The notes under the pieces: generated by a model | Database searches by the model: none | Told to the model about the DNA's origin: nothing | The model's input: the letters and a program-made list of their open reading frames with translations, nothing else | Shown here: in pieces, positions 9,516 to 17,749 of the stretch | Numbering within the stretch: the stretch's first letter is position 1 | Layout: every line of letters starts with the position of its first letter | Assembly: GCA_022764045.1 (NCBI GenBank) | Contig: JALERU010000035.1 | Span: forward strand, 1 to 49,280 | Direction of reading: 5' to 3' | DNA from: Clostridiales bacterium | GTDB taxonomy: Bacteria; Bacillota; Clostridia; Oscillospirales; Oscillospiraceae | Length of the DNA stretch: 49,280 bases | Program-made: the position numbers and the translations under genes

Positions 9516-9735
9516 CCTCATCCGACCCGGCCCGAAGGGCCGGCCCACCTTCAGAGCAAAGGAAGAATTGATTTGATATCCAACTGTCCCCCGGACAGTT
9601 GGACCCCCAGGGGAAGGCGATTGGCAAACCCTGTGGGGCTTATTGTAGAAAACTACCGTAGTAATCACCCCAACGTAGCCTAATAGCGTAGGCTTCCCCT
9701 TGGGGGGAAGCTGTCAGCGCAGCTGACTGATGAGG
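9516..9735. mobile_element. Non-coding inverted-repeat-bounded element (MITE-like)
   Basis: The 220-bp segment opens with CCTCATC and closes with GATGAGG. Each end also holds a short hairpin and then a related block (inverted CACCTTC at the left, GGAAGCTGTC at the right), so the two ends are imperfect inverted repeats about 30 bases long. Inside is a further hairpin (9580-9589 with 9593-9602) and no credible gene. This is the look of a miniature element moved by a transposase elsewhere, or of a dispersed intergenic repeat. No target-site duplication could be assigned. The rest of the 680-bp gene-free stretch (9228-9906) holds the ferredoxin terminator, copy A of the four-hairpin repeat and the ddl promoter. 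Confidence 0.5.
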
Positions 9736-9795
9736 GGGCGATGTGGAATACCGGTGGGTAGAAGGTGATCTCTGCCCTCACCCGGCGGGTTTTGG

Positions 9796-9824
9796 TTGAG
9801 ATTTTCTTCCGTCTATGCTATAAT
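9796..9824 (+). promoter_or_regulatory. Promoter of ddl-murF
   Basis: TTGAGA (9796-9801), a 17-base spacer and consensus TATAAT (9819-9824), about 80 bases upstream of the ddl ATG. Confidence 0.8.
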
Positions 9825-9906
9825 CTATAAAATGTACCTGAAACTCCCTGCCGGGGGAGGGGGGACCTTCCGCCGGCCTGTTTTTTTCTTGCGGAAAGGA
9901 GCGCCT

Positions 9907-10956
9907 ATGAAAATTGTTGTGTTGGCCGGCGGCCTCAGCCCCGAGCGGAATGTGTCTCTGTCCTCGGGCACCATGATCGCCCACGCCCTGCGGGAGCTGG
10001 GACACCAGGCGGCTCTGGTGGATATGTACTTTGGCCTGGAGGATTACCAGGGAGCCGTGGCGGACTATTTTCAGGCGCCCCTCACCGACCGCTGGAAACA
10101 GGTGGACCCCAAGGCCCCTGACCTGGAGGAGATCAAGGCCGCCCGGAAGTGGAAGAGCCCCAGCCAGTTTGGCCGGGGGGTGCTGGAGCTGTGCCAGATG
10201 GCGGACATCGTCTTCCTGGCTCTCCACGGCACCTGCGGGGAGGACGGCCGGGTCCAGGCCACCTTTGACCTGCTGGGCATCCGCTACACCGGCGCGGGCT
10301 ATCTGGGCTCGGGCCTGGCCATGGACAAGGACCTGACCAAGCGCCTCATCGCCCATCTGGGGGTGGACACCCCCCAGTGGAAGCGGGTGAACTACACGGA
10401 GAAAGAGGTAGACAGCCTCACCAGCACCACCCGGGTGCCCTGCGTGGTGAAGCCCGTGGCCAGCGGCTCCTCCATCGGCGTGTCCATCGCCCACACCAAA
10501 AAGGAGCTCCACGCCGCCCTGTTGGACGGCCTGCGCTACGGCGGCCAGTGCGTGCTGGAGCAATATGTGGCCGGACGGGAGATCCAGGTGGCCCTTTTGG
10601 CCGACAAGGCCCTGCCCTCCATTGAGATCATCCCCAAGAAGGGCTTTTACGACTATGAGAACAAATATCAGCCCGGCGCGGCGGAGGAGGTCTGCCCCTC
10701 GCCCATCCCGCCGGAGTGGGAGAAGCGCGTGGGCCAGGCGGCCCTGACAGTTTACCGGGCCCTGGGCCTGGCCGTCTATTCCCGGGCTGACTTTATTGTG
10801 GACCAGGAGGGGACCCCCTGGTTCCTGGAGATCAACACCCTGCCGGGGATGACTCCCACCAGCCTGGTCCCCCAAGAGGCCGCCGCCGCCGGCATCGACT
10901 ATCCCAGCCTGTGCCAGCGGATCATTGACGAATCCCTCCGGGCCCGGCCGGACTGA
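9907..10956 (+). CDS. ddl: D-alanine--D-alanine ligase
   Basis: A cytosolic ATP-grasp enzyme that joins two D-alanines for the peptidoglycan stem peptide. The 349 residues show GGLSPERNVSLSSG at the N-terminus, LHGTCGEDG, the ATP-grasp segment VVKPVASGSSIGVS and the Mg-binding end EINTLPGMTPTSL. The loop motif YDYENKY belongs to D-Ala-D-Ala ligases rather than to VanA-type D-lactate ligases, so normal vancomycin-sensitive precursors are expected. An open frame extends upstream to 9796 but covers the promoter. AAAGGAG 6 bases before 9907 fixes the start. murF follows 32 bases later and uses the product of this enzyme, so the pair is a functional operon. Confidence 0.96.
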   Translation: MKIVVLAGGLSPERNVSLSSGTMIAHALRELGHQAALVDMYFGLEDYQGAVADYFQAPLTDRWKQVDPKAPDLEEIKAARKWKSPSQFGRGVLELCQMADIVFLALHGTCGEDGRVQATFDLLGIRYTGAGYLGSGLAMDKDLTKRLIAHLGVDTPQWKRVNYTEKEVDSLTSTTRVPCVVKPVASGSSIGVSIAHTKKELHAALLDGLRYGGQCVLEQYVAGREIQVALLADKALPSIEIIPKKGFYDYENKYQPGAAEEVCPSPIPPEWEKRVGQAALTVYRALGLAVYSRADFIVDQEGTPWFLEINTLPGMTPTSLVPQEAAAAGIDYPSLCQRIIDESLRARPD

Positions 10957-10988
10957 GGGCCCCGGAGACAGATAAAAGGAGAACACCC

Positions 10989-12380
10989 ATGGAAGCTATG
11001 ACAGTACAAGAGCTCCTGGCCGCCACCGGCGGGACGCTCCTGGGAGACCAAACCCTGCTGGAAGAGACCATCACCGGGGTGGAGACCGACAGCCGGGCCA
11101 TCCACGGAGGAGACCTCTTCGTGGCCCTGCGGGGGGAGAATACCGATGGCCATAAGTACATCACCGGCGCACTGAACAACGGCGGGGCGGGCTGCCTGAC
11201 CGAGATCGTCCCCCAAGAGCTGCTGCCCGGAAAGTTTTACATTCAGGTGGACGACACCGTCCTGGCCCTGGGCCAGGTGGCCAGAGCCTATCAGGAGAAA
11301 TTTCCCATTCCCGTCATCGGGATCACCGGCAGCGTGGGAAAGACCACCACCAAGGACATGATCGCCTCGGTGCTGAGCCGGAAGTACAAGGTGCTGAAAA
11401 CCGAAGGGAACTTCAACAACGAGCTGGGCCTTCCCCTCACCCTTTTCCGCCTGACCCCTGAGCACCAGTTCTGCGTGCTGGAGATGGGAATGAACCACTT
11501 TGGGGAGATCGACTACCTCACCCGGATTGTCCGCCCCGACGTGGCGGTGATTACCAACATCGGTGACGCCCACATCGAAAACCTGGGCAGCCGGGAAGGC
11601 ATCCTTAAGGCCAAGTGCGAAATTTTCAATTACATGACCGAGGAGAGCCTCGCCATCCTGAATGGCGATGACCCCTTGCTGCGGACCCTGGAGGGCCAAA
11701 TAAAGCCCCAGGTGGTCTTCTGTGGGGAGGACCATCAGCCCCCCTATGAGGCCAAGGAGATCCATCAGATCGGGTCCAAGGGCATGAGTTGCCGGGTCAA
11801 GACCCCGGCCCATGACTTTACCGTCACCGTCCCCGCTCTGGGCAACCATATGATCTATCCCGTCCTCATGGCCTGCGCCGTGGGGGAGCGGTTCGGCATG
11901 ACCGGGGAGGAGATGAAGGCGGGCATTGAGGCCTTTGTCCCTACCAAAATGCGGATGAACGTCATCCGCCAGGGAGAGGTGACCATCCTGGACGACGGCT
12001 ACAACGCCAACCCCCAGTCCATGCGGGCGGCCCTGGAAATTCTGTCCCAGACCGACGGCGCCTACCGGGCCGCCGTGCTGGGGAACATGTTTGAGCTGGG
12101 GGACCTGGGCCCGGAGCTCCACCGGAGCATGGGGGAGTGCGCCGCCAAGCTGGGGAACATCGACGCCCTGCTGGCGGTGGGCGACCTGGCCTGGAACATC
12201 TATGACGCTGCCCAACAGGCGGGCATGGCCAACGTCTACTACGCCCAGGACCAGGCCACGGCAAAGACCCTGCTGCCCAACTTCATCCGCCCCGGCGCGG
12301 TCATCCTGGTGAAAGCCTCCCGAGGCATGGCCTTTGAAGAGCTCACCCGAGAGCTCCAGCAGCTCACCCGCAAAACCTAA
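10989..12380 (+). CDS. murF: UDP-N-acetylmuramoyl-tripeptide--D-alanyl-D-alanine ligase
   Basis: The last cytoplasmic step of peptidoglycan precursor synthesis: it adds the D-Ala-D-Ala made by Ddl to the UDP-MurNAc-tripeptide. Length (463 residues) is normal. The order is an N-terminal Mur ligase domain, the central ATPase with P-loop GITGSVGKTTTKD (about residues 112-124) and NFNNELGLPLTLF, then the C-terminal domain with DDGYNANPQSMRAAL. The ATG at 10989 follows AAAAGGAGA. A second in-frame ATG at residue 4 is possible. It is cotranscribed with ddl from the promoter at 9796-9824. Confidence 0.97.
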   Translation: MEAMTVQELLAATGGTLLGDQTLLEETITGVETDSRAIHGGDLFVALRGENTDGHKYITGALNNGGAGCLTEIVPQELLPGKFYIQVDDTVLALGQVARAYQEKFPIPVIGITGSVGKTTTKDMIASVLSRKYKVLKTEGNFNNELGLPLTLFRLTPEHQFCVLEMGMNHFGEIDYLTRIVRPDVAVITNIGDAHIENLGSREGILKAKCEIFNYMTEESLAILNGDDPLLRTLEGQIKPQVVFCGEDHQPPYEAKEIHQIGSKGMSCRVKTPAHDFTVTVPALGNHMIYPVLMACAVGERFGMTGEEMKAGIEAFVPTKMRMNVIRQGEVTILDDGYNANPQSMRAALEILSQTDGAYRAAVLGNMFELGDLGPELHRSMGECAAKLGNIDALLAVGDLAWNIYDAAQQAGMANVYYAQDQATAKTLLPNFIRPGAVILVKASRGMAFEELTRELQQLTRKT

Positions 12381-12385
12381 AAAGA

Positions 12386-12406
12386 ACGGGCCCCCAAAGG
12401 GCCCGT
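12386..12406 (+). terminator. GC-rich hairpin after murF
   Basis: An 8-bp stem ACGGGCCC/GGGCCCGT lies 5 bases after the murF stop. It has no T-run, so it is only a probable terminator or a 3'-end-stabilising hairpin. Confidence 0.5.
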
Positions 12407-12439
12407 CCCAATAGAACTATCCCTGCCAGCCCAAAAAGG

Positions 12440-12607
12440 CTTCGCAGAATTTCGCCGCCGCAGCGGCGAAACAAAATCAAATCATTTTTTCGCCGGCTTC
12501 GCCGGTGAAAAAATACTTCTCAGTCCGAGAGTGCCTGACTCCGTCAGGCGCGGGTCGGACTGCAACCCCCAAATTTGGGAGCCCAGCGAAGCGGGTCCCA
12601 AATTTCA
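12440..12607 (-). repeat. Four-hairpin intergenic repeat, copy B (inverted relative to copy A)
   Basis: Read on the minus strand this is the same element as 9296-9464. The first stem has ATTTGGGA/TCCCAAAT where copy A has ATCTGGAA/TTCCAGAT. The inner second stem is GCCTGAC/GTCAGGC where copy A has GCCAGC/GCTGGC. The fourth hairpin keeps its pairing (12451-12458 with 12463-12470) with almost wholly different bases. The shared TCTGCGA end lies at about 12442-12449. It sits between murF and the convergent mtnA-like gene, ending 2 bases from that gene's stop, so it may also serve as its 3' end. Confidence 0.75.
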
Positions 12608-12608
12608 C

Positions 12609-13661
12609 TTACGCATCGAAATTGATGATCGTTTTTCTGGGTGCGTGCTTAACCAGCTCCTCCAGGGTTTCCTCATAGGGGGCGCAGGCGATGCCCCGGT
12701 CGGTGACCATGCCGGTGATGAGGAAGGCGGGCACCACGTCGTAGGCGGGGGTCCAGCCCTTGGCGTCGCCGCAGGCCAGACCGGCGGTGACGGCGGCGGA
12801 GTCCCCTTCGTCCTGGCCGAAAACGGCGCCGGACTCGGCCTCCAGGTCCACATCGTCGGCATTGAGGACGGCGTAGAAGGGGATGGAGTGGAAATAGCAG
12901 GCGATGGCCAGCTCATAGGTCCCCACGGGGGCCTTTAGATCCCCATTCTTGGCGGCTAGAATGCCGTCGGTGAGCACCATGTGGGCCCCTTGCCGGGCCA
13001 GGAAGGTGGCGGCGGCGTGGTCGGGAATGAGAGTGCAGGGGACGTTTTCCTTGGAAAGCTCCTGGGCCAGCAAAGTGGCGGCGGTGAGAGCGGGACGGCC
13101 CTCGCAGAGGGTGATCTGTTCCAGCACCTCCCGCTTCCAGCCCCGGCGGGCAATCCCCAGGGCGCCGCAGGGAGAGGCCGAGTGGAAAGCCCCCCGGTCG
13201 GTGCGGATGAGAATCCGGGTGCCCTCACCCATCATATCGGTGCCGTTGCGGCAGATGTTCCGGTCGGCTACCACCTGCTGCCGGTCATAGGTGACGGCGG
13301 TGGCGAGAAGGGTGGTCAAGCGGTCTACATTCTTGGTGTAGGCCTCGGGGGGATTCTCCATAAAGTGCATGGCGGCGGCCAGGTCCCGGGAATTGGGGCG
13401 GCTGGCCAGCAGCTTGGCCTTGGCCTCGTCCAATTTTTCCTGGAACTGAGGGGTCTGCTGCAAATCCTGGGCGGCGATGGCGGCCTGGCAATAGCCATAG
13501 GCCCCGGCCACGGCGGCGATCTTTTCCTCCAGCACTGCGCCGGAGGAGAGAGCCTGGACGGTCTCTTCCAGAGTAGAGCAGGTGATCCAATGCTCCTGCT
13601 GGGGGTAGGCGGCCTGGTCCAAAAGGGACAGAACGCCGTCCTGCCACTGAAGTGAAATCAT
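12609..13661 (-). CDS. MtnA/eIF2B-alpha-like protein lacking the catalytic cysteine
   Basis: The 350-residue protein has the fold signature of methylthioribose-1-phosphate isomerase/eIF2B-alpha-type proteins, most clearly in the C-terminal half (GTRILIRTDRGAF, about 147-159, and LTDGILAAKNGD, 230-241). In MtnA the motif LTHCNxGxLAT carries the catalytic Cys. Here the aligned residue is Thr154. The catalytic Asp appears kept (Asp232), but the NK of the next motif is AP. The RGAPAIG motif is also absent. It is therefore unlikely to be a standard methionine-salvage isomerase and may act on another sugar phosphate or be regulatory. ATG 13661 is preferred over an upstream TTG because GGAGG lies 8 bases before it. 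Confidence 0.75.
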   Translation of the reverse strand: MISLQWQDGVLSLLDQAAYPQQEHWITCSTLEETVQALSSGAVLEEKIAAVAGAYGYCQAAIAAQDLQQTPQFQEKLDEAKAKLLASRPNSRDLAAAMHFMENPPEAYTKNVDRLTTLLATAVTYDRQQVVADRNICRNGTDMMGEGTRILIRTDRGAFHSASPCGALGIARRGWKREVLEQITLCEGRPALTAATLLAQELSKENVPCTLIPDHAAATFLARQGAHMVLTDGILAAKNGDLKAPVGTYELAIACYFHSIPFYAVLNADDVDLEAESGAVFGQDEGDSAAVTAGLACGDAKGWTPAYDVVPAFLITGMVTDRGIACAPYEETLEELVKHAPRKTIINFDA

Positions 13662-13815
13662 AGTCAATGCCTCCTGTTACTGGCGCCGCCCCGGAGGCGG
13701 AGCGCGCCGGTTGATTGGAGTTATCATATCATACTTCGGGGAACAACGCCACACCCAACCGAAAAAACTTGGCGGGGGAAGAAATTTGGCGGCCCCGGAC
13801 ACAGAGGAAACATCC

Positions 13816-15699
13816 ATGATAGACATTGCGGTACGAGATTTAGTAAAAGAATACGAGGTGGGCCAGCCGGTTCTGGACGGCCTCACCTTCCAGGTGGACA
13901 CCGGCGAGCGGGTGGGCATCCTGGGAAAAAACGGGGCGGGGAAGACCACCCTCTTCCGCATCCTCACCGGCCAGGAGGAGGCCGACGGGGGGGAGGTCAT
14001 CATTCCCCCCGGCAAGGGGCTGGGCCTCATCTCCCAGATCCCCGTCTACCCCGCCGGCTACACCGTGGAGGACGTGCTGCGCACGGCCTTTGACCACCTG
14101 AAGGCCATGGAGGCTGAGCTCCACCTGCTCTCCGACCAGATGGCCGGGGGGGACAAGGAAGTCCTGACCCGGTATGACCGCCTCCAGGCGGCCTATGAGA
14201 CGGGGGGCGGTTATGAGATGGAGACCCGCCTGGAAAAGGTCTGCTCCGGCCTTGGCATCGAGAAGGCCTTTCGGGAGAAGGCCTTCGCCAACCTCTCCGG
14301 CGGGGAAAAGACCCGGATCAATCTGGCCCGCCTGATTCTGGTGGACACGGAAATCCTTTTGCTGGACGAGCCCACCAACCACCTGGACCTGAACGCCACC
14401 ATGTGGCTGGAGGATTACATCAGCCACTACAAAGGCACCGTGCTGGTGATCTCCCACGACCGGTACTTTTTGGACAAGACCATCTCCCGGGTGGTGGAGC
14501 TGAAAAACGGCAAGGCGGAGTTTTACGCCGGCAACTACTCCTTCTACGCGGTGGAAAAGGAGCGGCGGTACCTGGAGCAGCTGCGCCAGTACCAAAAGGA
14601 GCAGGCCGAGCTCCAGCGCCTGTCCGACACCGTGCGCATGATGCACGAGCACAACACCGAGCACCTGAACAAGCGGGCCTTTTCCATTGAAAAACGGATG
14701 GCGAAGATCAACAAGACCCAGCGGCCCGACCGGGTGAAAAAGCTGAAAACCAAGTTTGGCACGGCGGAGTTTTACGCCGATGACCTGCTCTCCCTGCGAG
14801 AACTGAACAAGGCCTTTGGCCAGCAGAAGCTCTTTGACGATGTGACCCTCCGGGTGGAGCCGGGAGACCGGATCGCCCTTTTGGGGGACAACGGCACCGG
14901 GAAATCCACCTTGCTCAAAATCATTCTGGGGGAGGAGCCCCAGGACAGCGGCGTGGTGAAGCAGGGCCTCACCGTGAAGGTGGGGTATTTGCCCCAGCAG
15001 ATCCACTTCGCCCACCCCGAGCGGAGCCTTTACGACACCATGCTCTATGAGGCCGGCTGCGACGCCCAGCAGGCCCGGGACCGGCTGGGAAAGTTCCTCT
15101 TCCAGGGGGAGGATGTGTTCAAGCCCGTCTCCGTTCTCTCCGGTGGGGAGCAGAGCCGCCTGCGGCTGTGTATGCTCATGGATGAAAAGGTGAACTTCCT
15201 CATCCTGGACGAGCCCACCAACCATTTGGACCTGGACTCCCGGGAGTGGATCGAGGAGGCTGTGGAGGACTATGAGGGGACCCTTCTCTTTGTCTCCCAC
15301 GACCGGTACTTTATCGACCGCTTCGCCACCCGGATCTGGACCCTGGAAAACGGGAAGATCTCCGACTTCCGGGGGGATTACACCGCCTACCAGGCCCACC
15401 GGGAGCGCCAAAAGGCCCTGACGCCGCCCCCCAAAAAGGAGGAAAAGGTCAAAAAGGACAAGCCCAAGCGCCCCGGCGGCACCAAGCAACTGAAAAAGGA
15501 GCTGGCCGCCGCGGAAAAGCGGATGGAAAAGCTGGATCAGTTGCTGGAAGAGCTGAACGCCCAGAAGGAGGCGGCTGCCTCCGACTACCAAAGGCTCCAG
15601 GAGCTGGCCCAGCAGGAGGCGGAGTATACCGCCGAGTACGACGGGCTCATGGAGAGCTGGGAAAGCCTGTCCGAGGCCATCGCCGCGGAAGAGGCGTGA
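13816..15699 (+). CDS. ABC-F family ATPase (Uup/YdiF-like)
   Basis: A 627-residue protein with two ABC domains and no membrane segment. Domain 1 has Walker A GKNGAGKT (37-44), signature LSGGEKTR and Walker B LLLDEPTNHLDL. Domain 2 has GDNGTGKS, LSGGEQSR and LILDEPTNHLDL. Between them is the charged linker of the ABC-F class, and at the C-terminus a lysine-rich stretch followed by a coiled coil (about 555-625), the layout of Uup/EttA-type ribosome-acting proteins. Members relieve stalled ribosomes; some confer antibiotic resistance by target protection, which cannot be decided here. An open frame reaches back to 13711, but AGAGGAAA before the ATG at 13816 and the domain start favour 13816. Confidence 0.92.
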   Translation: MIDIAVRDLVKEYEVGQPVLDGLTFQVDTGERVGILGKNGAGKTTLFRILTGQEEADGGEVIIPPGKGLGLISQIPVYPAGYTVEDVLRTAFDHLKAMEAELHLLSDQMAGGDKEVLTRYDRLQAAYETGGGYEMETRLEKVCSGLGIEKAFREKAFANLSGGEKTRINLARLILVDTEILLLDEPTNHLDLNATMWLEDYISHYKGTVLVISHDRYFLDKTISRVVELKNGKAEFYAGNYSFYAVEKERRYLEQLRQYQKEQAELQRLSDTVRMMHEHNTEHLNKRAFSIEKRMAKINKTQRPDRVKKLKTKFGTAEFYADDLLSLRELNKAFGQQKLFDDVTLRVEPGDRIALLGDNGTGKSTLLKIILGEEPQDSGVVKQGLTVKVGYLPQQIHFAHPERSLYDTMLYEAGCDAQQARDRLGKFLFQGEDVFKPVSVLSGGEQSRLRLCMLMDEKVNFLILDEPTNHLDLDSREWIEEAVEDYEGTLLFVSHDRYFIDRFATRIWTLENGKISDFRGDYTAYQAHRERQKALTPPPKKEEKVKKDKPKRPGGTKQLKKELAAAEKRMEKLDQLLEELNAQKEAAASDYQRLQELAQQEAEYTAEYDGLMESWESLSEAIAAEEA

Positions 15700-15759
15700 A
15701 ACTCCCTGGGAACTGACAGGAACACAAAAATTCATCATAAAAAAGGAGAACCAACGACC

Positions 15760-16059
15760 ATGTCTGAACAGGAAAAGAAGAACAATCCCGCCCAGTCCAC
15801 CGAGGAAAAGATGCAGGAGCTTTTCGACCTGCTCAATGAAAAGGCCGCCAGCGGTGAGCTGGTGGAGACCGATGAGGACGTTTCCGTGGAGGCCCCCCAG
15901 GTGGATACCTCCCCCATGTCCGAGTCGGAGACGGCCGCCTTTGAGTACAACATGATGATGCAGCAGTACGAGGCCATGCTCCTGGACTGGCAGCGCCGGG
16001 AGGCCGAGGACGCGGCCGAAAAAAAGGAGGAAACTGACAAGGAGGAACCGGACCAGTAA
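15760..16059 (+). CDS. Acidic small protein of unknown function
   Basis: This 99-residue, strongly acidic, Glu/Asp-rich protein has no transmembrane segment, no cysteines and no recognisable domain. Predicted helical stretches are SEEKMQELFDLLNEK-like at residues 14-28 and a Met/Gln-rich run around residues 65-80. It has a strong ribosome binding site (AAAAGGAGA), and its TAA overlaps the prfA ATG by one base (TAATG), so the two are translationally coupled. It begins the compact run up to ftsK, which makes it a real gene. Charged proteins of this size upstream of prfA could be structural or regulatory; I do not assign a function. Confidence 0.8.
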   Translation: MSEQEKKNNPAQSTEEKMQELFDLLNEKAASGELVETDEDVSVEAPQVDTSPMSESETAAFEYNMMMQQYEAMLLDWQRREAEDAAEKKEETDKEEPDQ

Positions 16060-17123
16060 TGTGGGAACAACTGAACCGGGCGGTCCTCCGCCTGGAGGAG
16101 TTGGAGACCCAGCTGGCCCAGCCCGAGACCTATGCTGACCCCGCTTTGGCAGCCCAGCTCAACCGGGAGCAGAAGGAACTGGTCCCCTTGGTGGAGACCT
16201 TCCGCCGGTACCAGAAGGCCCAGCGGGAGCTGGAGGGGCTCACCGAGCTCCTTGCCGACCCCGAGTGCCGGGAGCTGGCCCGGGCGGAGTATGACGGGGT
16301 CAAGGAAACCGTCACCCGGCTGGAGGAGGTTCTCCACCGGCTCCTCACCCCCAAGGACCCCATGGACGGCAAGAATCTCTTTCTGGAGATCCGGGCCGGC
16401 GTGGGGGGAGAGGAGGCCGCCCTCTTTGCCGCCGACCTCTACCGCATGTATGCTATGTACGGGGAGAAGCAGGGGTGGAAGCTGGAACTGGTGAGCCTCA
16501 GCGAGACCGAGCTGGGGGGCATCAAGGAGCTCTCCTGCCTCATTGAGGGGGCCAGCGCCTATGCCTGCCTGCGCCATGAGAGCGGGGTCCACCGGGTCCA
16601 GCGGGTGCCGGAGACCGAGTCCGGCGGGCGCATCCACACCTCCACCTGCACGGTGGCGGTGCTGCCCCAGGTGGAGGAGGCGGAGTTTCAGCTGGACCCC
16701 GCCGACCTGCGCATTGACACCTTCCGGGCCTCCGGCGCGGGGGGACAGCACATCAACAAAACCGAGTCCGCCATCCGGGTGACCCACCTGCCCACGGGAA
16801 CGGTGGTAGAGTGCCAGGACCAGCGCAGCCAGTATAAAAACAAGGACCGGGCCCTGGCCATCCTCCGCGCCCGCCTCTATGAGCGGGCGGCCCAGGAGCG
16901 GGCGGAGGCCATCGCCGGCCAGCGCCGGAGCCAGGTGGGGTCCGGCATGCGCAACGAGCGGATCAGAACCTATAATTTCCCCCAGGGGCGGGTCACCGAC
17001 CACCGGATCGGCCTGACCCTCTATAAGCTGGATGCCGTCATGAACGGGGATCTGGACGAGATCGTGGAGGGCCTGATCCTGGCCGCCCGGCAGGGGGAGA
17101 AGACAAGGAGCGAAGAAGGATGA
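16059..17123 (+). CDS. prfA: Peptide chain release factor 1
   Basis: RF1 recognises UAA and UAG and releases the finished peptide. The 354 residues match the family length. The catalytic GGQ lies in RASGAGGQHINKTESAIR (about residues 225-242), preceded by the typical RVPETESGGRIHTST. The methylated glutamine is in its normal setting. The gene overlaps the acidic small ORF by one base at its start and the tsaC-like gene by 4 bases (ATGA) at its end, so it sits in a coupled operon. prfA next to a Sua5/YwlC gene is a common Firmicute arrangement. Confidence 0.97.
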   Translation: MWEQLNRAVLRLEELETQLAQPETYADPALAAQLNREQKELVPLVETFRRYQKAQRELEGLTELLADPECRELARAEYDGVKETVTRLEEVLHRLLTPKDPMDGKNLFLEIRAGVGGEEAALFAADLYRMYAMYGEKQGWKLELVSLSETELGGIKELSCLIEGASAYACLRHESGVHRVQRVPETESGGRIHTSTCTVAVLPQVEEAEFQLDPADLRIDTFRASGAGGQHINKTESAIRVTHLPTGTVVECQDQRSQYKNKDRALAILRARLYERAAQERAEAIAGQRRSQVGSGMRNERIRTYNFPQGRVTDHRIGLTLYKLDAVMNGDLDEIVEGLILAARQGEKTRSEEG

Positions 17124-17746
17124 GAAAAACCATTCGATATACCATGGAGGACCTGTCCGACATTGTGGCGATGCTAAAAAAGGGCGGCGGCGTGGCCCTG
17201 CCCACGGAGACCGTTTACGGCCTGGCGGTGGACGGGAGAAATGACGCAGCCATGTGGTGGCTGTTTGACGTGAAAAAACGGTCCCGGGAGAAAGCCATTT
17301 CCGTGCTGGTCAGCGGCATGGAGATGGTGGAGGACTATTGCCAAAATATTCCCCAGGCCGCCTACCGGCTGGCGGAGAAATACTGGCCCGGCCCCCTGAC
17401 CATGGTGTTGGAGGACAAGGGTGTGGTCTCTACCCTGACCACGGGGGGGACAGACACCCTGGGGGTCCGCTGCCCGGACCACCCCATGACCCTGGAGGTG
17501 ATCCGCCAGGCAGGGTTTGCCTTGGCGGCCCCCTCGGCCAACCCCTCGGACCAGCCCAGCCCCAAAACGGCCCAGGAGGTGCTGGATTACTTCGACGGAC
17601 GGATTGAGGGCGTTCTGGACGGCGGCTCCTGCGCTATGGGGGTGGAATCCACTGTGGTGGACCTGACCGGCGAGGACCCCAAAATCCTCCGGGAGGGGGG
17701 CATCCCCGGCCAGGAGATCCTGGACTTTTTGAAAGGCCAGGGCTGA
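17120..17746 (+). CDS. tsaC: L-threonylcarbamoyladenylate synthase (Sua5/YwlC/TsaC family)
   Basis: It makes threonylcarbamoyl-AMP from threonine, bicarbonate and ATP for the t6A modification of ANN-decoding tRNAs. It is 208 residues, the short TsaC form without the C-terminal Sua5 domain. Family motifs include GGGVALPTETVYGLAVDGRN (about 22-41), KKRSREKAISVLV and the nucleotide/threonine-site stretch FALAAPSANPSDQPSP. The start overlaps prfA by ATGA. coaE begins 3 bases after its stop. Confidence 0.94.
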   Translation: MRKTIRYTMEDLSDIVAMLKKGGGVALPTETVYGLAVDGRNDAAMWWLFDVKKRSREKAISVLVSGMEMVEDYCQNIPQAAYRLAEKYWPGPLTMVLEDKGVVSTLTTGGTDTLGVRCPDHPMTLEVIRQAGFALAAPSANPSDQPSPKTAQEVLDYFDGRIEGVLDGGSCAMGVESTVVDLTGEDPKILREGGIPGQEILDFLKGQG

Positions 17747-17749
17747 GCC

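Noticed and set aside
9338-9683. Short frames in the gene-free 9.3-9.7 kb stretch
   Set aside because: They cross hairpins of the repeats, lack ribosome binding sites and have no family; the stretch is non-coding.
9296-9770. CRISPR array
   Set aside because: The repeats are hairpins of differing sequence without equal-length spacers; no direct repeat array exists anywhere in the window.
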